From Strix aluco (Eukaryota; Chordata; Aves; Strigiformes; Strigidae): a DNA stretch of 64,000 nucleotides. The position numbers were made by a program, and so were the translations under genes. Location of the stretch: assembly GCF_031877795.1 (NCBI RefSeq), contig NC_133933.1:5640632-5704631 (forward strand), given 5' to 3'. This document shows positions 36,190 through 47,400 of this stretch, piece by piece. The first letter of the stretch is position 1. Each line of letters opens with the position of its first letter. The notes under the pieces are model-generated. The model had not been told where the DNA came from, did no database searches, and worked only from the letters and a program-made list of their open reading frames with translations.

Positions 36190-36330
36190 CTGTTTTCTTC
36201 TCACTGGTGAATATTTGCTGCTCTTCTCCGCCGTTTGCTTAGCAAAGTTGTGTTCTAATATCCTGATTATAATTTGAAGCTGATTAGCATACATGCACAC
36301 AGTCAGCCTCAAACATATGGGAACCTTTCA
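36190..36330. promoter_or_regulatory. Candidate conserved non-coding element
   Basis: Repeat-free block with closely packed words (TTTGCTTAGCAAAG palindrome-like, CTGATTATAATT, GATTAGCATACATGCA) typical of developmental enhancers. No alignment was possible, so this is a suggestion from texture only. Confidence 0.2.
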
Positions 36331-37638
36331 GAGATTATGTTAATTCTGAAGAGATGCTACTCAGCGATTAGTCACAAAGTCTGTGGTATAAATGGATACT
36401 TCTCCCTGCCTCTGCTCTCCTTCCCATTGCTGCTGCGTATTTTCTGTACCACCTCTGGCAGAGGAGTTGGAGGTCAGACAAAGAAAGAAATAAAATACAG
36501 TCTAGCAAGAAAAGGTTATAAAGATAAATGGTACTATTCAAATGTGAAGCACTTGTGAGTGTGCTGCATAGTAAGAAGTGCTGCATGTTGATGAGCTGTG
36601 TCACCTTACTTGTTTGCAATGCTTCTTCATCTTCCATTGTTTTGCTGTAGAGCCAATGACAAAGATGACATTAAGCCATTTTTATCCTGAAAATCCAACT
36701 GCTTAATTTAGACAAGGCTTTTTCTGCTCTTTGGCTAGGGAGGACAGGTCTGTGCCAGAGTCTTGTAGAATCCTTCTTTGAGAAAGAGAATCATTTCACC
36801 CAGTTAGATAGGCAGGTATTGTCCTCTCAGAATTAACTTACCTATTCACAAAAAAACCCTCAACAAACCAAAACAAACAACCCCACACACACACATTATC
36901 AGATAATCTCTTTGCTCAGGAGGCTCTCTCAGTAAGATCTGGGTCTTTGAAGCCCTGTGTCTCTATGGCTCCTTCAGGGACTGTGCATCTCGGATGTTAG
37001 GCAGACAAAAAATCAGCTTGTTCCTGCAGATAGCATCCTTCAAAGACGGTCCCCATGCAGTGGGGCTGTGCTGTATGGCATGGGGAGAAATAAAGCGCTA
37101 AAGCAGCCTGACAAGACCTGAAGCCAGCAGCTGGTATTGTTTTACTTGTGCATCTGTATTATAAGATTTTATACGATTAAATTGTTCCACAAGGTAGTTG
37201 TAATGAAGTTATAAAAAGTCTCATCAATGTTCCAGCTGGTAGGTAGCAGAATGTGAGATGGAACTGATGGTCAAATGTATACTCTAATCAGTCATGAAAA
37301 ATTATATTTAATTCACTTAAGTTTACTTGAGAGAGACTTTAAATTAAAGGTTCGGTCAAAATACCCTCCAAACTTGAAACTTTTTTTGGCCTAATTCCTA
37401 AAATCTGAATACTCCAGAGCTTCACATTTGACATTTCAAGCCAGAACACAGCTGATCCTCATGGCTTAAACCTCTAATTATACAAATGAACTATCAAGAT
37501 TATCTCTTCTACAGTGATACTCCTTTTATCTCCATACCTTTCCTTGGAAAGCACCATAACTTTAACTAAGAAGATTCTCGTTTTAAGTCTCTGGGGATTT
37601 TTTTTCTTTAGTAAGCTTTTATTGAAGATGTAACTGAC

Positions 37639-37661
37639 TTTTTTTTTTTTTTTTTTTTTTT
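37639..37661. repeat. (T)23 tract
   Basis: Longest homopolymer in the window. No retroposed body is visible beside it on either strand. Confidence 0.9.
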
Positions 37662-39010
37662 AATCTTCCTTACAAGAAGGCTTATTTTTAGAGATGTCCT
37701 ACTTCTGTATCACCAAAGATTGGTGCTTGGGACAGCATAGCTTGCTGAATTTACTTATAGTGAGAAATACATTTTCTCTATCAGCACCATCCTATGTATG
37801 TTGTATGTCAATCAGCAGTGACAAAAAGGAGGTACCACGTTCCAATGAATAGAAGGTGGGGGGTTTTCACTTGTTTTTTCTAGTAGGGGGAAGCTTCTAT
37901 AGGAGTAGTTGCCCTTCAGAATAGAAGTTTACTGCACTGTCATTTGTTTGTGCTTCTCTCCTGATGGTTTCTAAAGATCTTACCTCCTCTCCTCCCTGAG
38001 TATCTTGCATCCCCCTGCTTGCTACCCCTCGTCCCACAGTTCAGGTCCTGGTGTTCACAGTTGCCTTTATGCCAAATATACAAAGCTGGTGGAGCATCTT
38101 TCAGGCATGTGGAGAAGAAACTGGTCTCTATCTCATTCTCAGTGGAAATAATAAACCATGGAGAAGGTGTGCTGCTCACTGTTGGTCTCCTCTTTATCCG
38201 AGTTTGGTTTTGCTGCAGTGGAAATCAAGGTGAGGGCAGAAAAGCACACCTAGAGATGTGATCCAACCTAACTTTGAGTCAAGATGTTTCTCTAAATATC
38301 CTAATATTACCTGGACAACAATGACACAAGCCCTATAACACAGTGAATTTCAAGCCATTCAGCGGTGATGAAAGAAAGGTGCCAGAGCTAAAAATGCAAC
38401 AAACTCACACCAAAAGAATAAGCACAGACTTGCCCTTCTGATTTTCTGATTGTATTAAATTTGGCGGGGCTGGTCTGGGGTCTCCTGTCTTCAGCTTTCC
38501 TTCGTGTCTGCCCCCCCCCATCATGGAAACTTTGGCTGTGCCCACGTTAGCATGTCCTGAGACACAGCTGAAGTAGTTGGGTGGAGACTGCCAGTGCTGG
38601 GAACCCCGTGCCCATGATGATGGGTTACTGTAGACTAGCTGGTGTCTTGTATTCAATGTCTATTCACAGTTGGGGCACATTAGCCACTCTACTGGAGCAT
38701 GTCAGGAAAAACTCCCATTGGTTTATTCTTCACCGATAATTATTTTCTTTACAATGCTTTTTATTTTTGGAAAGAGCTACACTTTAAAAATGTTTAAGTT
38801 TGCTGAGAAAATCAAATCTGTTTTTCATTTTATCTTTTTTTTTTTTTTAGCATTCTCATGCAAAAAGTACTTAATTTTCTCTCCTAACAAAAATGCAAAA
38901 GCAGAATAACATAATAGAATTATGTGTATGGTACAGTATCCACTAACACTGTCAATATCCAGTCATTAGGATGGCCAGATACTTTTCTACATTTAAAAGT
39001 GTATTTTTGT

Positions 39011-39054
39011 TGAAGTCTGTTTGTCTGTTTGCTGAAGTCTGAAAGTCTGTTACT
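39011..39054. repeat. 22-bp tandem duplication, two copies
   Basis: Copies at 39011-39032 and 39033-39054 both begin TGAAGTCTG and share GTCTGTT further on. A small local duplication of unique sequence. Confidence 0.7.
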
Positions 39055-40599
39055 TTCACAGGGATAAACTTCCAGATCTTAGCTCTTGTCATACCACTGA
39101 ACAGTACAACATGCCTGACTGTGCAGAACACTTTATAAAAAGAAAAAAATGAGGTAATCTATCCTAATCAGGTCTTGTCCTGGACCCATTGTTATGTTAA
39201 GTCCTTAAATGAAACAAGTTTTCTTTCCCTTCTGTTATACTTCTTTTTATCATTAGCTATTGTAACTGAATGTTGTTGTTCCTATAAAATGAAGTTCTCC
39301 TTCAAATCTGGCTGAGTCTTTGGCCACAATTACATTGCAGCAATGAGTTCCACTTAAGAGTTTCTCCCTCTAGGTTTTCTAACCACCAAAAATACCTTCT
39401 TTTTAAAAAAGAAAAATTAGCCTTTTAAAGCATTTTTTTCATTTAAGAAAAATGAATTGAATAATTCAGGATGGACTTTTCCTGTCCTATATTTTCAAAT
39501 AAACTCACATTCAGGAAAAGGCTTAGTTTGGAAGATGTCATACAGAAAGATAAAAGCTTTGAAAAGCTATTGGAGTTTTTATTAGAAACAGGTTGTTATA
39601 CTTAGAGAACCAAACAAAAATAAATGATCAAAGACAGATCTTCCTTCTAGAAGATCTCGTCATCTAAGTTGCAAAACTGGAGTAGGAATAAAAAGTTTTG
39701 CCCCATCACTGTTGCATCAAATTCAAGGTTAATGTTCTGCAAAGGAGTTACAATAATAAGGAAAACTATCTCAAAACAAGGAAATTAGGCAACAAAGGAT
39801 ACAGAAAGACTAAAAGCTCCCTATCAGGTAGAACTATGGATTTTCTAATTCAGTATCTTCTCTTTTATCAGGGCCCATTCCAGCTACGTCAGAAGATGGT
39901 TCAAGAAACTTTACAGCAGGGCAATTTATACAAAAAAGTGCCTGCACGGTTTCTGGCCCTTGCTGCGTAGAGCTCTCTTTCTGCTGTTCCACCTGTTATA
40001 TTGAATACATACGCATGTGTGCACACATAAACCCCTTCCAGGTGTTTCGGTTGGCAATACACCACGGGGTTTTCAGGACAGAATGCTGACCTGTTTGCTA
40101 CTTTGTGGCATAAAATCCTTGTGCTAATAACACACTGATGAAAAGAGCCGCTCCTTCAGTCACTTCTAAATCAGTTGTCTTTCACTTTATTGAGTGCCTT
40201 CTAGTTATTGTAACAGAGGATGACTAGACGAGCTTGTGTGACCTTCATGAAATTTTCATATTTGCTTCTATTTCCAAGTCATTTTAAGAAATCTTTTTTT
40301 ACTTTAACTTTTCACTTCAAAATTTTCCATCTTGAGTACTTCAACAACCAATTGAAATTTTATTGAGAGGCAGACAGGGATGAAAACAAAAGTAATTTAA
40401 TCGTCTCTGAGGGAAGCAAGTTCATTTTCTCAGCCCAGAGAACTGTCTTCAAGCTCACCCCTGGTGGAAGGTCCATGAGTTCCAGCACTGCAGGTGAATG
40501 ATGCTGGCCCAGAATGATTTCATCTATCTGAAAAGGGAGTTAAGTGTTTGTCAATTTTGTCTAAACTGCCACGTTGCCCTAGAAATAGTGTTCCAGGTT

Positions 40600-41080
40600 T
40601 TCATAAGCCTGGAGACATTTTTGTCATTTCAACCTCGTTTAGCTTATTATATCCTGCCAGCCATGTCTAGATAAACTGCAATGAAGGCTGCTGCCTCCAT
40701 TATAAGCCCACATCTACTCTATCAACAAGCCTTCAGTACCATGACCATTATAAAAGCCCGAAAATTTGATCCGCCGTTGATGAAAGGCAAGTTTCAATTT
40801 GTGGTTGCTAGCCTGCAAAAATGATCTACAAATGGCATGTTGCAGGCTGTTATTTTGTATCCTGCAGGATGGTGTTCAAGTCCTCTCTCTTCCCTTCAAT
40901 GTGAAGGTCATTCCTCCAGATCAGAAATTACTATCGCTCCAAGTGACACGGCGAACTATACCAGAAGCTTAATTTAGAATAAAAATACAGGCAGTAGAAT
41001 AATGTTTCATGTCAAATTCTCTTCTGTGATTTGACAAAAATATTAATTTCTCACTGAGCTGGAGATAGGACCAGTTCTTA
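40600..41080. promoter_or_regulatory. Candidate conserved non-coding element with hairpin
   Basis: Nearly 500 bp of repeat-free sequence with dense motif-like words: two CCATTATAA-type words, CAATTTGTGG, the nuclear-receptor half-site AAGGTCA (40904-40910) and TTAATTTAG. It includes a perfect 9-bp inverted repeat, AGCCTGCAA at 40810-40818 and TTGCAGGCT at 40840-40848, with a 21-base spacer. Suggestive of a long-range enhancer for BTBD3 or a neighbour; not shown. Confidence 0.25.
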
Positions 41081-41948
41081 AGAGAACAGCATATTTAGGA
41101 ATATGTTACTTTATTGTTCAAATTGGTAGATCAGTCCACAAATGATTCCTGTTTTATTTTAGTAGGAAATATTCTCTCTTCCATTGCCTTTTTTAAAGCA
41201 GCGAAGTGCTTACTGGCCACCTTTTTACAGCTTTTATTTTCGCCAAGCTTTCCTGAGATTCTAACTGTTCAATATTGCAAATCCATGTTTCCCAGTATTG
41301 ATGAATCTGGCTCTTGGAAAGTGTGAGTTACAATGATTAGCTATCTGATTAAACCAAGAAAAAGAGCTGCCTTGAGGGTTTGAAACAAGTGCCCTTCGGA
41401 AGATTTAATTTCATGATCTCCCTAATCAGTGTTTTGTAAGTTCAGTGTACATCTTATGCACATCTTTTAAATCAGTGCAGACTGCATATTGGTTTATATT
41501 GTTATCACAAATTAGAAGTACAATATCAGTTTCTCTGATGCAGGGAACTCTGAACAGGAATCGTTTGCATTTCTATTTGAGCATCCTGGAGACAAATATA
41601 ATGAAATGAATAGCCTTTTAATTTAATTGGCTTCCAATGTGAGTCTGAGAATAGAAAGCACAATACATTGCACAGTTACTGTAGAAACGGTTGAGGTCAA
41701 AAGCTCAGCATGCAGACCCTACATCAGTCACCACTGCTCCTGTGCAGTAATTTTTTTCAATTCTCACTGCATCTCCATCAGACCCCAGGAAGCCAGATAA
41801 TTCGGCGTTAGTATTCCAAGTGGAAGTGCTGGGTCATTTGTCACTGGTCAGATCATGCTATGGAATCCATTTTAAAAAAGCTGCCAAAATGAAAAAATAC
41901 ATTGTATCAGTGCTCTTATATATCAACTACAAGAACAAGACCAGGAAT

Positions 41949-41969
41949 AAAAAAAAAAAAAAAAAAAAA
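41949..41969. repeat. (A)21 tract with GA-rich tail
   Basis: A run of 21 A followed by AAAGAAAAGAGAGAGG to about 41990, a low-complexity purine tract on the + strand. Confidence 0.9.
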
Positions 41970-42687
41970 GAAAGAAAAGAGAGAGGAAAAATCTCTGTTT
42001 CCTTCTCATAGAAGAAAAAAGAGACAGAACAACGCAAGAAAAAGTGATACAAAATGGATAATAGTCTGCCAAGAAACCCTTTTTCAAAAACATCTATTAT
42101 ATATTACAGTTAAGATTTATGTGCTATTTAGTGGAGCCAGCCTTCCTGAATGCAATGACAGCAAAAAGGGAGATAATATCATGCTAATATTCAAAACTCC
42201 TACACCCTTTTGACTGTAGAAATAAAGAGATAGGGTTCTTCTAAAACTTTAGCTAGCCTAGGAACTCATCAATGAACACATAAACCCTTCCACACAGTGC
42301 TAAATGTAGAAAAGGGATTTCTTTACTATTTTTGTACTGGCTAGTGCAAGATCTCCGCTGCTGCTTCAGCTCAAATTCATTCATCTGTCTGCAGAAAAGT
42401 TCGGAACTCCTCATCTGTGTCTGATCCCATATGCTTATGCTGATACAAAAAACTGACAGAAAGTGCTTGCATATCTAGCAGACTCAACTGAACAAAGGCG
42501 ATCACATTAACATCCCATTTCATTTTTGGATTGCTGATTTTTAAAAGCACGGAAGTTCTTTTTAGGAGGTCTTGCATGAACGGTTGTTGGCATTTTTAAT
42601 ATTTCCTATTACAACACTAAATTATTGCATGCAACTGTATTACTGTTTGCTGAAGGAGATGGAGGAGGTAGTACATTCCAATTGAAA

Positions 42688-42800
42688 ATATCCTAGTGGT
42701 CGGTGTTCTTTCCAAGGAGGTAGAAGACTTGGGTTCATCTCCCCTCCTGTCTAGAGGAGATTCACTCTCTTGCTTCAGGTGCCCAGGCTGTGTGCAAGCC
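42688..42800 (+). mobile_element. tRNA-derived SINE fossil (head region)
   Basis: 'CCTAGTGGTCGGTGTTCT' followed about 35 bp later by 'GACTTGGGTTCATCTCCCCTCC' has the layout of a tRNA-derived SINE head: an A-box-like TAGTGGTnnGnG and a B-box-like GGGTTCAtcTCCC, as in MIR and other amniote SINEs (tagtggttaagag / gcctgggttcgaatccc). The tail is not clear. Age looks similar to that of the other three SINE fossils. Confidence 0.5.
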
Positions 42801-43612
42801 CTGGCTCTGTCCTCTTGTGCAAGCCCAACTACTGTACAGAAAAGCCAGATACACCAGGACAAAAATAGGGCACAAGCTGGTGCGAGATTTTGTAACCTGG
42901 CAGTGAAGACACTCCCTTGGGAAGGACATGATCCATAAGGAGTCTGCTCATTTTGTCTGCATTACTCAGTACTAGCAGCGAAACAGTGCTGTGAGCAGAG
43001 GTTGAAAGCCAGATTCCCCAGGTTGTTTGTAGACACAGTTGTTTGTAACAGGGTGGTCTGCAAAGAGCAGCTCCAGTGGGCAGGGATGAGGCCTCCCCAG
43101 AAACGGGAAAAAGGGGAGATGGTTGGAGAACACTTTATACGGTCATCTCTGGTGCTGGAATGTCTAAGAAGCAGAAGTGTGCAGAAAAGCTTTAGATAGT
43201 CCATGTCATTTAGGTTCCTAGATGCAAATAATGGAGTGGCATTTTGAAACAGTCTGGACATGACGTTGAAGATTTTTGTGGACAAGAAAAACAGGCCAGT
43301 AGCTTAAATCTGTCCTTTAAAACACACACACGCACACACGTTTCCCTTGTTGGCCCTATCAGTCTGAGAGAGGACAGTGGACTTTCAGATCAGTTTGCAC
43401 TCACAGCCTCTCCTGCTCAGTAGAATGAAAAGCAGCAGTTTGCAAGCCGGCTGTTCCTGATGAGGTTAAATAGTGACACCTGAGAGCATATCCTGGCTGC
43501 TCAGGGATGCTTTGTCTGAACTGTCTTATGCTGCCGTAAGCCATGTTAATGCTCCATGTAGATGTTCACTGGGAACTAAAGACATTGCAGTTTGATTTAG
43601 GTATAGAAGTAT
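42801..43612. other. Intergenic sequence, nothing but a short (CA)n
   Basis: Unique sequence between the SINE fossil and the CR1 copy. An interrupted (CA)n microsatellite lies at 43322-43339. No gene is supported. Confidence 0.6.
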
Positions 43613-44420
43613 TTCACAGAATCACAGACTCACCTCGGTTGGAAAAGACCTTGAAGATCCTCCAGTCCAACCATTAACCTCACACTGACTGTTCCCAACT
43701 CCACCAGATCCCTCAGCGCTGGGTCAACCCGACTCTTCAACCCCTCCAGGGATGGGGACTCCACCACCTCCCTGGGCAGCCCATTCCAATGCCCAACAAC
43801 CCCTTCTGGAAAGAAATACTTCCTAAGAGCCAGTCTAACCCTGCCCTGGCACAGCTTGAGGCCATTCCCTCTTGTCCTATCGCTTGTTACTTGGTTCAAG
43901 AGACTCATCATGAGCCCCCTCTCTGCACCCTCCTTTCAGGTAGTTGTAGAGGGCGATGAGGTCTCCCCTCAGCCTCCTCTTCTCCAGACTAAACCCCCCC
44001 AGTTCCCTCAGCCGCTCCCCATCAGACCTGTGCTCCAGACCCTGCACCAGCTTCGTTGCCCTTCTCTGGACACGCTCGAGTCATTCAATGGCCTTTTTGT
44101 AGTGAGGGGCCCAAAACTGAACACAGTCATCGAGGTGCAGCCTCACCAGTGCTGAGTACAGGGGTAAGATCCCTTCCCTGTCCCTGCTGGCCACGCTATT
44201 GCTGATACAAGCCAGGATGCCATTGGCCTTCTTGGCCACCTGGGCACACTGCTGGCTCCTGTTCAGCCGGCTGTCAATCAACCCCCCCAGGTCCCTCTCT
44301 GACTGGCAGCTCTCCAGCCACTCCTCCCCAAGCCTGTAGCACTGCTGGGGGTTGTTGTGGCCTTCGTTGAGTGCATAAACCAGTGCTTGGGGGGTTTTTG
44401 TGCTATCTGGGGAGGTCATC
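43613..44420 (-). mobile_element. CR1 LINE fragment with end of reverse-transcriptase frame
   Basis: The left end (TTTCACAGAATCACAGA, TTGGAAAAGACCTTGAAGA) is the reversed CR1 3' terminus, so the element reads leftward. On the minus strand about 800 bp code, over more than one frame, for the C-terminal part of CR1 ORF2: [38 protein letters not shown] and [11 protein letters not shown], followed after a frame change by the conserved tail with [27 protein letters not shown]. It is a 5'-truncated copy with few obvious lesions, so fairly young, but it cannot move by itself. The right boundary near 44420 is approximate. This is the longest transposon fragment in the window. Confidence 0.92.
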
Positions 44421-47400
44421 CTGAACAAATGTGCTATTGCAGGTTTCGTGAAAGTTTGACAGCTAAAGCACCCGGACAAATTGGATGCTTCCTACACACA
44501 TAGTCTACATTGTCCACTGTGGAAACACACTCTGCCTAATTGTGTCAGGCTGCTGTGAACAGGTATCCATAAGGTAGACTCATGTAAGTTGACTCTTCTG
44601 CCTTAAATTTAAGCCCTTAATTTGTTTGAATTAATTTCTCTCAAGTACCCTCACATAGACCCCCTCAAATCAAAGGGATTAGCCTCCAGTTTAACTCTAT
44701 TGAAAAAGCTGATTGGGGAGAAAATGAAAGGAAAACATGACAAAGTGGATTTTTAAGGGAAAAGTTTCAATGTGCTGGTGAAAAAGAAATGTCACCTAAG
44801 GTGAATTTGCCACAGGTGGGGTGATACTGTGCCTCCATGGTAACATTGCATAGTGTCACGTACCATTCAAATGGTTTCTGTATCTGCTATGTTTCACCAA
44901 GTCCAAAAGAAGAAGTATTTGTCACTTTAAAACACATTATCACCCCTGGTTAAATTATTTCTCCCTCTTTGATAACTGATATTCCTCAGATAATGTTGAA
45001 ACTGGAAGCAAAGCTTTTCCTTTTCTCAATATTCAGCTCTAACTATTGAGAAATTCTGATCTGTTGATGAAGAAGACAAGCTTCATGGGGGACTGTTTCC
45101 CCTAACTTTGACTAGTCCCCTATTTCTAAGTACTCTGCCGTTCAGAGGAAATCCTAGCGTAGTGACCTTTCAATATTTATCAAGTGGTATAAGGTAACTG
45201 AGTGTTGTAGCCTACCTGTAGAGAAATGCTCTCTGTAGAAGAGATTTGATAATTATACAGAAAAAAGAACTTGTTTTCCTGCAATGTAAAATGATTCACA
45301 CCTGGCCTATCCTCACTCTGCAGTATGCTAAATAATGCATGCATTTTCTAAAGGATATTAAAACATGGCTGTAAAAAAAAATGAAACTGAAAGAGGAGCT
45401 CATATAATACACTACATCAGGGTAAAAAAGAATCAGTATAAATGGAGAAAATGGCTGTGTCAGCCCTCATGGAAATAACACATTTTCTTCATAATCTCCT
45501 GATAGGCAATTCCAAAGAGCAGCTGTCCTGATACTGGCTTGAAAATGAAAGGAGGCTGAAAAACAGTGGAGCCTGCTAGCTCTGATCTGCACAGTACCTA
45601 AGCACTAGGAGACTATTTCAAAGCATGAAATGAAGCAGCGTGTGTGTGTTAGGGTGGTGAAGCAGTCAGCAAGGAGACTGTTGGTGGCACCAAGCAGACC
45701 TGGGAGAGTGCTGGTACTGCAAGGGTTAAGAGCAGAGTGGGGCATTTCTACCAGGACCTCCTGCAGCCTAATTGGTAATCAGCCCAGGTGCAAATCTCAC
45801 TTCACCACCACCTGAGTGGTTGAAGAAATCTTCCCCACCCCTTCCTTTAAGTCATGGTGGAGTTTTTTTTGTGATTTCAGGCTCCTAGATCCAGTTAAAA
45901 TAAGCATGGGTAGAGAAACTCTCCTTCCAAAATCAGCTTTAAATGGGAATACAGCACAACTACTTTATATTGTGGTAAGTCTTAAGGCAATGGGTGCCCT
46001 GACAAGAGTTACAGGGGTATCTCTGTCAGGCAGTGTGATATATACCTAAAAAAATCTTTGCTTTGCATGTTGATATTTATTTTCCTCCTCTTAGCATTTT
46101 CCTTGCTAAGTGCGTTGTTCCCTTGGCTTATCAAATTGTGTTTTTTAAGATGTCTCTGTAGCTCCACAGCCCTTGGGCTCATTTTCCCAGGGAGTAAGGA
46201 GGTTCCCCAGGCGTTCTCTTGACTCTGCAGCAAGTTTAATGTGGGTTGACTGGCCTTGTTGTGATGGTAGTGCTTGATTGCTGAGGACTGGCTGGTAAGA
46301 GAAACAGCACAGGACTGTGATGGCTATGTGGAAGTGGGATTGCAGCAACAGAAGGTATGAAGTGTAGGGCTGAAGGGTAAGAAAGGTGGAGAATGCTTGC
46401 GAAGAGGGCAATACATTGGTGGCTTTGTCAAGAGTAGCTCTTGGTAAGAAGCTGGATCAATGAATGTACTCAACAACCGCTATGCATCTTTTATGAGCAA
46501 CTCCTTCCAACTACTAGGTAGGTTTGTAGGCTACTGTTTCACTTTTTTAGGAAACTTGGCTATCCTGTCAGGTATGTCCCTTTCATTGGGTATTTTTCTT
46601 GACTGAGCTGTAAAAAAAAATAATCATACCAGCTCATCTTGTAAGAGTCTCTGGTCATGCTCTGTCTCACAGAAGGAACTCAAGAGGAGGGGCAATGCAA
46701 AAAGAAAGAGGGCACCTCAGCCTCCAAACACACCACAGAATTCCAACAGAATTATTTACTAAAAAGGACAAATTCTGCCTTCTTGTTTTTGGTACCGTTC
46801 CTGGGAACAGCTGCTGCTCTCCATTGAATGAATGCCTGTGTTCAGATTTGCAAAATATCCCATGTCCTCTATGGCATATATGCATTCTGTAGATTTTATC
46901 CTGGAAGTAAAGTGAAAAATGTAAGAGGTCTAGCCCGTAGTGTAATGAAAGATTTATAAGTAGCTATGCATTTTTAATGCATATAAAGTAATAAGAGCTG
47001 TACAGTGAAAGCAGAAATGTGACATTAAATGGTTGCTCTTGCCAATTTTCCACAAGGTATTATCAAAGCACCATTTCAGCAGCAGGTTTGCAAGACTGCA
47101 TCCTTCAATAGGAAGACAATGATTTGATCAGGTTCCAGTCAAGGCCAGGAGCATCCTGTGCTTGAGGGCCTGCTCAGCTTCTGTTGTGTAACTTTAAAAG
47201 AAGCTCAGCTGGTCAGACCAAATGGCTAATCAAGAGATGTTCTGTAACGCATCCTTTTATTTGATTCCCATAACCAACAACTCCAAAGCCAGTATTTAAA
47301 ATAAAAAAAAAAAAAGGTGGTTGTGATCAAAGTGGAAAGGAAGTGTTAGCACAGGATGGATCTGCAACCCTCTGGCCTGGGGTACTGCTTGGCAGAGAAG

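Larger units (their letters stand above)
34076..42684. other. Intergenic desert, simple repeats only
   Basis: About 8.6 kb without a supported gene. It holds an A run (34245-34258), a CA-rich stretch with (CA)n at about 36880-36893, a 23-base T run (37639-37661), a T run near 38835, a 22-bp tandem duplication at 39011-39054, and an A run with GA-rich tail at 41949-41990. Candidate conserved blocks at 36.2 and 40.6-41.1 kb are listed separately. Confidence 0.6.

Noticed and set aside
36880..36893. CA-rich stretches and other short microsatellites as functional elements
   Set aside because: They are ordinary simple repeats without further structure.
41949..41990. Poly(A) run as the tail of a processed pseudogene
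   Set aside because: No retroposed coding body or target-site duplication is visible on either side.
44081..44479. 132-residue minus-strand frame as a host gene
   Set aside because: Its central part is CR1 reverse-transcriptase C-terminus; it belongs to the truncated LINE copy.
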